The notes beneath the pieces were generated by a model. The model saw nothing but the letters and a program-made list of their open reading frames with translations, did not search any database and was not told the origin of the DNA. The position numbers and the translations under genes are program-made. A DNA stretch of 46,816 nucleotides from Bacteroidales bacterium (GTDB lineage Bacteria > Bacteroidota > Bacteroidia > Bacteroidales > UBA932): the NCBI GenBank assembly GCA_016295245.1, contig JAEDLO010000005.1, positions 1-46,816 on the forward strand, given 5' to 3'. The stretch's first letter is position 1, and the number at the start of each line of letters is the position of its first letter. Positions 7,375 through 15,458 of the stretch are shown here, piece by piece.

Positions 7375-9098
7375 TAAGAGTCCTTTCGACAAACATAGTC
7401 TCGCCCCTTGGGACGGACACTGAGCAGAACTACCTGGCCGTCAAGGCCGGGAAGTCAGCCCTGCGTCCCATAAGCGGCTGGCAGGGCCTGCCCGAAAGCA
7501 TCACCGCTTCGGTCTTCAGCCCCGAACAGAGCGAGGCTCTCAAAGTCGAAGGCTACACCAGATTCGAATCCCTTGCAATACGCTCCGTCGCCGACGCCCT
7601 CGCCAAGGCGGGCATTGAAGTCCGAGGCTCCAACACAGTCTTCATCCTGAGCACCACCAAGGCCGACGTCGAAGAGCTCTCGTCCGACCAGAATACTGAC
7701 GGCGACTACCACAGCCCCGCCGCCTGCGCCGCAAGGATAGCCGCCCATTTCGGGATAAGCACCAGGCCCATAGTCTCCTGCAACGCCTGCATCAGCGGCG
7801 TCGCCGCGCAGATTCTGGCCGACAGGCTGCTTAGCTGCGGCTATTACGATTACGCCGTCGTATGCGGCGCCGACTGCACCAGCGCCTTCACGGCAGCGGG
7901 CTTCCTGTCGTTCAAGTCCCTCTCTCCCCTGCCTTGCAGGCCCTTCGACATCGAGCGCCTGGGCCTCAACCTCGGGGAGGCGGCAGCCACAATTGTCTTC
8001 GCCCGCGAGCAGCAAGACTCTCCAACGGAAGGCTGGAGGCTCGTGCGGGGCAGTATGGACAATGACGCCTATCATCTGAGCGCACCGATTCCAAGCGGGG
8101 AAGGAGCGCGAAAGGTCCTTGAACGCGCGCTGGGGGACTTCGACCGCAGCAGGCTCGCCTTCATCAGCGCCCACGGCACGGCGACTATGTTCAACGACCA
8201 GATGGAATCCGTCGCCATACGCGACGCGGGTCTTTCCCAGCTGCCGCTCTCAGCCCTGAAAGGCTGGTACGGCCACACTCTCGGGGCCTCCGGGGTGCTT
8301 GAAAGCATCATCGGGATGAAATCCGTCGAGGACGGGACAGTCCTGCCCGTACGCGGCTTCTGCGAAATCGGAGTCAGCGGCAAGGTCAACATCAGTTCCG
8401 AACTGCGAAGCACGAAGGCAAGGGCCTTCGTCAAGATGATTTCGGGCTTCGGAGGCTGCAATGCCTCGGCCCTGTACAGTCTGGAGCCTTGCGGGGACGA
8501 GGCCAAAGCAGGAGGGGCCGAGGCCGAAGCCGCAGGCTTCGAGCTGGACTGCAGCCACTCCGTCAGACTTACCGACTCCTCGCTGTGCATTGACGGAAAA
8601 GAATTTGAGGTAGAAGCCCGGGGCAAGGAATTGCTTACGGAAATCTACAGGAAACATATCGGGGACTACCCGAAATTCTACAAGATGGATCTCCTTGGAA
8701 GGCTGGTCTTTCTCGCATCAGAACTGCTCATCAAGCAGGAAGGCGAAACCCCGGAAGCTAGCGGAAGGGCTGTCGTGCTGTTCAACCACAGCTCGTCGAT
8801 AGTCGCAGACCGCAGCCATCTTGCAACCATCGAAGACCGGGACAGGTTCTATCCCAGCCCCTCCGTCTTCCTCTACACCCTGCCGAACATAGTGACGGGG
8901 GAAATCGCGATAAGGCACGGCTACAAGGCCGAAACCTCGCTTTACATACTCGAAGACAGGGACCCCGGGCTGATGGCGCAGGTCATCCGCTCAAGCTTCG
9001 CAAAGTCACAGATCAGAGATATGGTCTGCGGATGGGCGGACTGCAGTGAAGCCGACTGCTTCGAGGCGGATTTGAAAATAATACACAAGAAACAATGA
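7371..9098 (+). CDS. Ketosynthase with C-terminal half-domain (KS2)
   Basis: A 575-residue protein. Residues 1-370 form a KS domain with Cys140 (CNACISG), His268 (ISAHGTAT) and His302 (WYGHTLGASG), so catalysis looks possible. After an Ala/Glu-rich linker (about 375-390) comes a further region of about 185 residues containing FNHSSSIVADRSH and PSPSVFLYTLPNIVTGEIAI. That block resembles the small stand-alone KS-like proteins of Bacteroidota flexirubin/APE clusters, in which the position of the nucleophile is not Cys. I read it as a fused, non-catalytic partner half-domain. The start at 7371 overlaps the thioesterase stop; the frame extends to 7323 but inside that gene. Its exact role (elongation or chain-length control) is inference. 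Confidence 0.8.
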   Translation: MIRVLSTNIVSPLGTDTEQNYLAVKAGKSALRPISGWQGLPESITASVFSPEQSEALKVEGYTRFESLAIRSVADALAKAGIEVRGSNTVFILSTTKADVEELSSDQNTDGDYHSPAACAARIAAHFGISTRPIVSCNACISGVAAQILADRLLSCGYYDYAVVCGADCTSAFTAAGFLSFKSLSPLPCRPFDIERLGLNLGEAAATIVFAREQQDSPTEGWRLVRGSMDNDAYHLSAPIPSGEGARKVLERALGDFDRSRLAFISAHGTATMFNDQMESVAIRDAGLSQLPLSALKGWYGHTLGASGVLESIIGMKSVEDGTVLPVRGFCEIGVSGKVNISSELRSTKARAFVKMISGFGGCNASALYSLEPCGDEAKAGGAEAEAAGFELDCSHSVRLTDSSLCIDGKEFEVEARGKELLTEIYRKHIGDYPKFYKMDLLGRLVFLASELLIKQEGETPEASGRAVVLFNHSSSIVADRSHLATIEDRDRFYPSPSVFLYTLPNIVTGEIAIRHGYKAETSLYILEDRDPGLMAQVIRSSFAKSQIRDMVCGWADCSEADCFEADLKIIHKKQ

Positions 9099-9361
9099 AT
9101 AATATGGAAGAATTGATTGTTGGACTCAAAGAGCAGATTATCGACGCTCTCAACCTTGAAGAGATTACTCCCGAGGACATAGACAACGAGGCTCCCCTCT
9201 TCGGCGAGGGCCTGGGCCTTGACTCCATCGACGCCCTCGAGCTCATCGTGATTCTCGACAAGTTCTACGGCATCAAGCTGGCCAACCCTGCCGAGGGCAA
9301 GGCCATCTTCAAGAACATCAACACCATCGCAGACTACATCGCAAAGAACCGCACGAAATAA
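9095..9361 (+). CDS. Acyl carrier protein (ACP2)
   Basis: An 88-residue ACP with Ser44 in GLGLDSIDALEL as the phosphopantetheine site. The LDSIDALEL version of the motif is typical of ApeE/ApeF-type ACPs. It overlaps KS2 by four bases and KS3 by one base (TAATG), so it sits between the two KS-fusion genes, its probable partners. Confidence 0.92.
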   Translation: MNNMEELIVGLKEQIIDALNLEEITPEDIDNEAPLFGEGLGLDSIDALELIVILDKFYGIKLANPAEGKAIFKNINTIADYIAKNRTK

Positions 9362-11106
9362 TGGCCGCCAGAATCTCCGTTACAGGTATGGGCGTTATCT
9401 GCGCCATCGGCAACAACCTGCCATCAGTGCTCGACTCCCTCAGGAACGGGCGCTCCGGCATACGTCCGATGAAGTACCTGCAGTCGCGCCACAGCGAGTT
9501 GCCGGTTGGCGAAGTGCAGATGAGCAACGAGCAGATGAAGCAACTGCTCGGCATCAGCGATCCCGCCCCTGTGAGCAGAACCTCACTGATGGGTGCCATC
9601 GCCATACGCGAAGCCCTCGCCCAGGCCGCTGTCGGCAGCCTGTCGGGCAAGAGGGTCGCGCTGATTTCCGGCACTACCGTGGGCGGGATGGACGTCACCG
9701 AACTGTACTTCGAGCAGATGAAGAGCGACGATTCGCTACTTTACCTGCCCCAGAGCAACGATTGCGGCAAGAGCACGGACGAGATGGCCCGGATGGCCGG
9801 CCTCGAAGGGGCCCGGACCTGCACCATCTCGACTGCCTGCTCCTCGGCGCTCAACTCCATCATCCTGGGCGCAGAGATGCTCGCGCGGGACGAGGTTGAC
9901 ATCGTCATTGCCGGCGGCTCGGAAGCCCTCAGCCGCTTCCACCTCAACGGCTTCAACACTCTGATGATCCTGGACCACGAGCCTTGCAGGCCGTTTGACG
10001 CCACACGCGCGGGGCTCAACCTCGGCGAGGGCGCAGGCTTCCTTGTACTTGAAAAAGATGCCGGCGAAAGGTCGCTTGCCTATGTGGCCGGCTACGGCAA
10101 CCGTTGCGACGCCTTCCACCAGACGGCCTCCTCCGAAAACGGCGAGGGTGCCTTCCTGGCGATGAGCGACGCGCTGGCGATGGCCGCTCTGCAGCCCGAA
10201 GATATCCAATACGTCAACGCCCACGGCACCGGCACTCCCAACAACGACCCTTCGGAGAGTCAGGCCCTCAAGAGGCTGTTCGGCGAAAAGCTGCCCGAAA
10301 TCTCCAGCACAAAGGGTTTCACGGGCCACACCACCTCCGCATCCGGCTCAATCGAGGCGATTTTCTGCATCCTTGCGATGCGAGACGGCTTCATCCCAGC
10401 CAACCTGGGCTTCAGCACAGCTGACCCGGGCTGCATCCTGCCTTCGAAAGGGCGCGGGGAGGCCTGCCTGGAGAACGTCATATGCAACGCCTTCGGCTTC
10501 GGCGGCAACGACTCCTCGCTCATCCTCAGCAGCAGGGAACCGCGCGAGCGCGAGACCGGCGCGCAGTACGAAGTGGAAACCGCAGCCGACCTGTGCATCA
10601 GCGACCCCGAGGCCCTCAAGGATCTCAAGGAGTTCAATATCAGCCCTATGGAGTCACGCCGTATGGGCAAGCTGATGAAGGCTTCGCAGCTCTCCGCCCT
10701 CAAGGCACTCCAGGCTGCGGGCGTGGACTGTCCTGACGCCATCATCACCGCTACCGCACACGGAATGCTCGAAACCAGCCTGCAGTTCCTCGAAGAAATC
10801 GAGGCCAACGGCGAAGAGCATCTCAAGCCTACCCTCTTTATGCAGAGCACCCACAACACCCTCAGCTCCGCCATCGCCATCCGCAAGCGCTGCCACGGCT
10901 ACAACATCACCTACTCCCACGGCGAACGCTCGATGGAATGGGCGATGCTCGACGCCTCAAGGCTCATCGCGACAGGCAAGGCACAAAGCGTGCTTGTAGG
11001 CCATTACGACGAGTCCACCCCTCTCTTCGATATGTTCGCAAGCAGGGCGGGAAAAGCGGCGCCGAAGCCTCTGTATGCCCGTTCAGTCGTATTGAAACGC
11101 AAATAG
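9361..11106 (+). CDS. Ketosynthase fused to CLF-like domain (KS3, ApeO-ApeC-like)
   Basis: A 581-residue protein. Residues 1-400 are a KS with Cys160 (STACSSALNS), His288 (NAHGTGTP) and His323 (GFTGHTTSASGS). A linker leads to a C-terminal region (about 415-581) with PTLFMQSTHNTLSSAIAI, ITYSHGERSMEWAMLDA and LVGHYDE. This is the pattern of the PF13723-type chain-length-factor subunit ApeC, in which STHNT replaces the active Cys. In described aryl polyene systems ApeO (KS) and ApeC (CLF) are separate subunits of a heterodimer. Here they appear to be one polypeptide. The ATG overlaps the ACP2 stop. Confidence 0.85.
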   Translation: MAARISVTGMGVICAIGNNLPSVLDSLRNGRSGIRPMKYLQSRHSELPVGEVQMSNEQMKQLLGISDPAPVSRTSLMGAIAIREALAQAAVGSLSGKRVALISGTTVGGMDVTELYFEQMKSDDSLLYLPQSNDCGKSTDEMARMAGLEGARTCTISTACSSALNSIILGAEMLARDEVDIVIAGGSEALSRFHLNGFNTLMILDHEPCRPFDATRAGLNLGEGAGFLVLEKDAGERSLAYVAGYGNRCDAFHQTASSENGEGAFLAMSDALAMAALQPEDIQYVNAHGTGTPNNDPSESQALKRLFGEKLPEISSTKGFTGHTTSASGSIEAIFCILAMRDGFIPANLGFSTADPGCILPSKGRGEACLENVICNAFGFGGNDSSLILSSREPRERETGAQYEVETAADLCISDPEALKDLKEFNISPMESRRMGKLMKASQLSALKALQAAGVDCPDAIITATAHGMLETSLQFLEEIEANGEEHLKPTLFMQSTHNTLSSAIAIRKRCHGYNITYSHGERSMEWAMLDASRLIATGKAQSVLVGHYDESTPLFDMFASRAGKAAPKPLYARSVVLKRK

Positions 11107-11109
11107 GAT

Positions 11110-11460
11110 ATGAAACTCTTTCTTTTGGCCATATTGCAAAGCAGCCTTTTGGCCGGTGGTCAGGTGCTGCTCAAGTTCGCCCTCGGGCGGATGCTGCCCT
11201 TTGCCTGGAGCCTGGATTTCTGGAAGTCCGTGTTCGTCAACTGGCAGTTCGCCTGCTGCGGCCTCTGCTACGGGGCCGGAAGTCTGCTGTGGTTCTATAT
11301 AGTCAAAAATTTCCCTTTCAGTATGGCCTATCCCCTTGTTTCCCTTAGCTATGTGCTGGGGATGATAGCGGCCATCGTCTTCTTCCACGAGACGGTTGAC
11401 GCGATGAAATGGATAGGCGTGGGACTGATAGTACTGGGATGCTTTTTTATTGCAAGATGA
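11110..11460 (+). CDS. Small EamA/SMR-like membrane protein
   Basis: A 116-residue protein that is almost all hydrophobic, with four predicted helices (about 4-24, 46-64, 70-90, 96-114). It has the size and pattern of SMR/EamA half-transporters such as the ArnE/ArnF lipid-carrier flippase. It could flip a lipid-linked intermediate across the inner membrane. It starts 3 bases after KS3 and overlaps the LolA-like gene by four bases. Function is inferred from size, topology and context only. Confidence 0.7.
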   Translation: MKLFLLAILQSSLLAGGQVLLKFALGRMLPFAWSLDFWKSVFVNWQFACCGLCYGAGSLLWFYIVKNFPFSMAYPLVSLSYVLGMIAAIVFFHETVDAMKWIGVGLIVLGCFFIAR

Positions 11461-12095
11461 AAAGAACAGCCATCATATTCACGGCCCTTTGCCTGCTGCT
11501 TGCCCTGCCCCGGAACTCTGCGGCTCAGGAGGTCTCATCCCAAGCCGAAATCATCGCAGCCCTGAGCGAAGCGGGAGCTGCGGTACGCAGCCTCGAATGC
11601 GATTTCGTGCAGCTCAGGGAAAGCAGCCTGATTGAAGGAGAGGTCCGCTCAAGCGGCAAGATGTACTTCAGCGAGCCCTCGAAACTCCGCTGGGAGTACC
11701 TGGAGCCTGAGCCGGGCGCCTTCGTGCTCAACGCCGACAAAGCCTTGACCATCAACGCCAAAGGCCGCAGCGAGCTCAACGCCAACACCAACAGGATGGT
11801 CAAAGGCCTGTCCTCGATGATATTGGGCAGCATCTCCGGAAGCAGTCTGAGCGACCAGCGCAACTTCAAGGTCAGCGTCGAGGAAAAGGACGGTGAGTGG
11901 GTAGCCACCCTCATCCCGCAGCGAAAGGACCTCAGACAGATGTGGTCTTCGATAGTAATCCGTTTCGACAAGAACTCAAAATGCGCCCGCGGCATAGTCC
12001 TGAACGAACCCGGCGGGGACCGCACCGTCATAGAGTTCTCCAAGGTGAAACTCAACGGGGCCATCGCCGAAGAACTCTTCAGCACACAACCCTAA
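11457..12095 (+). CDS. LolA-like outer-membrane lipoprotein carrier (ApeL-like)
   Basis: A 212-residue periplasmic protein. The signal peptide (about 1-23, ending NSAAQ) is followed by a LolA-type fold: an early DFVQLRES strand, GKMYFSEPSKLRWEYLEPE, and a hydrophobic core. Cluster-encoded LolA paralogues are a hallmark of aryl polyene clusters and are thought to help move the product or a lipoprotein to the outer membrane. A second, unrelated-context LolA-like gene lies after ftsK at 39958. The true start overlaps the previous stop (ATGA at 11457); the open frame upstream to 11409 is a shadow. Confidence 0.82.
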   Translation: MKRTAIIFTALCLLLALPRNSAAQEVSSQAEIIAALSEAGAAVRSLECDFVQLRESSLIEGEVRSSGKMYFSEPSKLRWEYLEPEPGAFVLNADKALTINAKGRSELNANTNRMVKGLSSMILGSISGSSLSDQRNFKVSVEEKDGEWVATLIPQRKDLRQMWSSIVIRFDKNSKCARGIVLNEPGGDRTVIEFSKVKLNGAIAEELFSTQP

Positions 12096-12107
12096 TACCC
12101 AAGACTT

Positions 12108-12482
12108 ATGAAACTGCACGACAGTCTTTACAGCATAGTATCCGAAAGCGCTGGCGATTCCTGCCACAGCTATCTTATCCGGCTCAACGCCGACCACTTC
12201 ATCTACCGGGCCCATTTCCCGGGAGAGCCGATTACCCCCGGCGTCTGCATAATGCAGACAGCCCTCGAACTCACATCCCTTGCCTGCGGCCTTGAGCTGG
12301 AGCTCTCCAACGTCAAGAACATCAAGTTCCTCAAGGTCATCTCCCCCAATGAGGTCAAGCTCATCACCTACAGCCTCAGCAAGCTCCTCGTGGAGGAGGA
12401 CGAAGTGAAAGTCCAGGTGAGCGTGGGAGTGGAGGAAGAAATCTACGCCAAACTCTCATTGGTATGCAAGAGGAAAGCCTGA
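12108..12482 (+). CDS. FabZ/ApeI-type 3-hydroxyacyl-ACP dehydratase
   Basis: A 124-residue hotdog dehydratase with the catalytic motif AHFPGEPITPGV (His36) and Glu54 on the central helix (MQTALELTS). It removes water from 3-hydroxyacyl-ACP to give the trans-enoyl product needed for a conjugated polyene. It is probably the catalytic partner of the His-less protein at 6515 (ApeI:ApeP pair). The last 19 bases overlap the start of the glycosyltransferase gene in another frame. Confidence 0.88.
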   Translation: MKLHDSLYSIVSESAGDSCHSYLIRLNADHFIYRAHFPGEPITPGVCIMQTALELTSLACGLELELSNVKNIKFLKVISPNEVKLITYSLSKLLVEEDEVKVQVSVGVEEEIYAKLSLVCKRKA

Positions 12483-13972
12483 AATCCCGTCTGAAATCGC
12501 GCGGCATCTGCGTCATCATCCCCACATACAACAATGCGGGGACTATTGTCGATGTGGTCCGAAGGAGCCTGGAGCAGTGCGATGACGTCATAGTCGTATG
12601 CGACGGCTGCACCGACGGCAGCCTGCAGCTTCTCGAGGCGATGTCGCCGAAGGCGGAAATAGTAAGGCTGGAGAAGAACAGGGGCAAGGGCATCGCCTTG
12701 AGGGAAGGCTTCCGCCACGCCCGGCAAAGGGGCTTTGCCTACGCCATCACCCTCGACGGCGACGGCCAGCACTTCCCTGAGGACATCGCTTCGCTGCTCG
12801 AGGCCAACATAGAGCATCCCGGCGCCATCATCGTAGGCTCGCGCAAGGGTCTCGAGACTGTCACCCGCAGCAAGGGCAGCAGCTTCGCCAACAAGTTCAG
12901 CAACTTCTGGTTCGCCCTCCAGACCGGACAGTATCTGCCTGATACCCAGACAGGTTACAGGCTCTACCCGCTCAAGAGGCTCCGCGCTCTGGGCCTTCTG
13001 ACCTCCCGCTATGAAGCGGAGCTGGAGCTGCTCGTCTTCGCCTCCTGGACGGGCGTGAAGCTTGTCAGCTGCCCCGTGAATGTCTTCTACCCCGCCCCGG
13101 AAGAGAGAGTATCCCACTTCCGCCCCGGCAGGGACTTCCTGCGCATCACGGCTCTCAACGCCGTACTCTGCCTGCTGGCGGTAGTATATGGCTACCCGCG
13201 CAAGCTGCTTCGCGGCCTGACGGCCTTCCTTCGCACAGCCTACTCCCTTTTCTTCTTCGTCTTCAACACCCTTTTCCTGATGACGCCCCTGGTGCACCTC
13301 TACCTTGCCTTCGGCGAGATCACGGAAAAGAAGAAATATAACCTCCACCGCCTTATCAACTTTATGGCGAGGTTCCTGCTCTTCAAGCACAGGATACCGG
13401 GCACCACCTACAGTGAGTCCAACCCGAACGGCGAGGATTTCAGCAAGCCGTCGGTCATCATCTGCAACCACCAGTCCCACATTGACCTCGTACCGCTGCT
13501 GGCCAGGGCGCCGAAGGTCATCGTGCTCACCGCCGACTGGGTGTGGAACAACCCGCTCTACCGCTTCACCATACGCTGCGCCGAATACCTGCCGGCCAGC
13601 GCGGGAATGGATGCGATAATGCCCCAGCTGCGTTCGCTGGTCAGCAGGGGCTACAGCATAGCCATCTACCCCGAGGGCACAAGGAGCCTGAAGGAGGGCA
13701 GGATTGGCCGCTTCCACCAGGGAGCCTTCCACGTTGCGCAGCAGCTGGGGGTTGACATCGTGCCTATGATAGTGTACGGCACGGGCAGGGTCCTTCCGAA
13801 GCACGGCAGGATAATGAACCGCTGGCCGATTCACGTCGAAATCGACAACAGAATCAGCCCGCAGGAGCTGCTCTCATACGGACAGACCACCCTTGAGCAG
13901 GCCAAGGCTATGAGGCAATATTTCATACGCAGGCACAGAGAAATTTCAGACTCAATGGAACAGAATGTCTAA
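12464..13972 (+). CDS. GT2 glycosyltransferase-acyltransferase fusion (ApeJ-like)
   Basis: A 502-residue two-domain protein. The N-terminal GT2 domain (about 14-235) shows CVIIPTYNNAG, the VVCDGCTDGS loop and the LDGDGQHFPED nucleotide-sugar/metal site. A hydrophobic stretch (about 240-295) follows, then a PlsC-type acyltransferase with NHQSHID (near 334-340, HX4D) and YPEGTRS. The domain order matches ApeJ of aryl polyene clusters, suggesting addition of a sugar and an acyl or polyene chain to a membrane lipid. No later Met gives a complete GT domain, so the 19-base overlap with the dehydratase is accepted. Confidence 0.88.
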   Translation: MQEESLKSRLKSRGICVIIPTYNNAGTIVDVVRRSLEQCDDVIVVCDGCTDGSLQLLEAMSPKAEIVRLEKNRGKGIALREGFRHARQRGFAYAITLDGDGQHFPEDIASLLEANIEHPGAIIVGSRKGLETVTRSKGSSFANKFSNFWFALQTGQYLPDTQTGYRLYPLKRLRALGLLTSRYEAELELLVFASWTGVKLVSCPVNVFYPAPEERVSHFRPGRDFLRITALNAVLCLLAVVYGYPRKLLRGLTAFLRTAYSLFFFVFNTLFLMTPLVHLYLAFGEITEKKKYNLHRLINFMARFLLFKHRIPGTTYSESNPNGEDFSKPSVIICNHQSHIDLVPLLARAPKVIVLTADWVWNNPLYRFTIRCAEYLPASAGMDAIMPQLRSLVSRGYSIAIYPEGTRSLKEGRIGRFHQGAFHVAQQLGVDIVPMIVYGTGRVLPKHGRIMNRWPIHVEIDNRISPQELLSYGQTTLEQAKAMRQYFIRRHREISDSMEQNV

Positions 13973-15458
13973 GGTAATCGTCATAGGATCGGGTCTGGGC
14001 GGCCTGAGCTGCGGCTACATCCTCCAGAAGAACGGCTTCGAGGTAAGCGTGCTGGAGCAGGGGCTGCAGGCCGGAGGCTGCTTGCAGTGCTTCACCCGCA
14101 AGGGTGTGCGCTTCGAGACGGGTATGCACTTTATCGGCTCCGCCCTCCCGGGCCAGACAATGGACACGATGATGCGCTACCTCGGTATGGAGGACAGGGT
14201 AAAGCTCAGCCCTATGGATCCGAAGGCTTACAACATAGTCTCGCTCGACTCGCAGGAATTCCGCTTCCCCGTGGGTCGCGAAGCCTTCATCGAGCAGATG
14301 GGAGAGTACTTCCCGTCCCAGAAAGACGCCCTCAGGCGCTATGTGGACATAGTTGACAAGATTGCCGCCGCCTCGGCCCTCAGTTCCCTCTGTTCGCAGG
14401 ACAGGGATATGGCGGCCAACACCCAGTACCAGCTGCTTCCGATCAACGGCGTGCTGGACTCTCTGTTTTCGGACCCGCTGCTGCGCAATGTTTTGGCCGG
14501 AGACCTGCCACTGTACAGCGGAGAAAAAGACAAGACGCCTTTCACCCAGCAGGCCTTCATCTTCGACTTCTACAACCAGAGCTCCTTCAGGCTCGAAGGC
14601 GGCAGCGACTCCATAGCCAAGTCCCTGGTCAGCGGCATAAGGGAGATGGGCGGCGAGGTGCTGACAGGCAAGAAGGTCGTCAAAATCCTCTGCGATGAGC
14701 AGAAGGCCACAGCCGTCCAGACAGAAGACGAGAGTCTCTACAAGGCCGACTGGATCATCAGCACCATCCACCCTTCACGCCTGATGGAGCTGCTTCAGGA
14801 CACAAAGCTCATCAGACCCGCCTTCCGCAACAGGATCAACAGCATACCCCAGACCTCGGGAGTCTTCGCAGTTTACCTCAAGTTCAAGGATGGGAGGATG
14901 CCCTACCTCAACTCCAACTACTTCGGCTACAAGGGCTCAAGTCCTTGGGACTGCGAGCATTACAGCCTCGGGGAGTGGCCTAAGGGCTTCCTGTATATGC
15001 ATATGTGCCACGAAAGGCAGCCGCTTTGGGCAAAGAGCGCCGTGGTGCTCTCGTATATGAATATGGCGGAGGTCGAGGCCTGGAAGGGCACACGCATCGG
15101 CCACAGGGGCGAGGATTACGAGCGCTTCAAGCGCGAACGCGCGGAGATACTGCTCGCCGAGCTGGAAAGGCAGCGTCCGGGCACGCTTGAGTGCGTGGAG
15201 GACTGGTGGACCAGCACGCCGTTGACCTACCTGGACTACACCGGCACGGAGAAAGGCTCGATGTACGGAGTCGCCAAGGACATCAACGCCGGCGCCGCCG
15301 GACGCGTCCCTTACAGGACAAAGATTCCGAACCTGCTGCTTGCGGGACAGAACGTCAACTCCCACGGAATGCTGGGAGTGATAGTGGGCACCGTGGTGAC
15401 CTGCGCCGAACTGGTGCCTGCCGCCACACTTTACAGTCAAATCAAAAAATGCAGATAG
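13965..15458 (+). CDS. CrtI/retinol-saturase-like FAD oxidoreductase 1
   Basis: A 497-residue flavoprotein of the phytoene desaturase/carotene isomerase/retinol saturase superfamily. The dinucleotide loop GSGLGG (8-13) is followed by the acidic VLEQ, the AGGCLQCFTRKGVRFETGMH block, and a C-terminal FAD-binding segment with LLLAGQNVNSHGMLG. In this cluster it could desaturate, saturate or isomerise the polyene chain. The reaction cannot be read from sequence. The 8-base start overlap with the GT gene and the 10-base overlap with its paralogue suggest coupled translation. Confidence 0.87.
   Translation: MSKVIVIGSGLGGLSCGYILQKNGFEVSVLEQGLQAGGCLQCFTRKGVRFETGMHFIGSALPGQTMDTMMRYLGMEDRVKLSPMDPKAYNIVSLDSQEFRFPVGREAFIEQMGEYFPSQKDALRRYVDIVDKIAAASALSSLCSQDRDMAANTQYQLLPINGVLDSLFSDPLLRNVLAGDLPLYSGEKDKTPFTQQAFIFDFYNQSSFRLEGGSDSIAKSLVSGIREMGGEVLTGKKVVKILCDEQKATAVQTEDESLYKADWIISTIHPSRLMELLQDTKLIRPAFRNRINSIPQTSGVFAVYLKFKDGRMPYLNSNYFGYKGSSPWDCEHYSLGEWPKGFLYMHMCHERQPLWAKSAVVLSYMNMAEVEAWKGTRIGHRGEDYERFKRERAEILLAELERQRPGTLECVEDWWTSTPLTYLDYTGTEKGSMYGVAKDINAGAAGRVPYRTKIPNLLLAGQNVNSHGMLGVIVGTVVTCAELVPAATLYSQIKKCR

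Noticed and set aside
12443..13834. 463-codon open frame antisense to the GT2-acyltransferase gene
   Set aside because: It lies entirely opposite a well-supported two-domain enzyme. Its translation lacks any recognisable motif and reflects the codon bias of the sense gene. The same holds for the long antisense frames at 18758-20428, 15437-16609 and 35801-37054.
15191..15448. N-terminal extension of the second FAD oxidoreductase
   Set aside because: It lies inside the first FAD oxidoreductase in another frame. The GGGLGG fold needs a start at 15449 or 15461.
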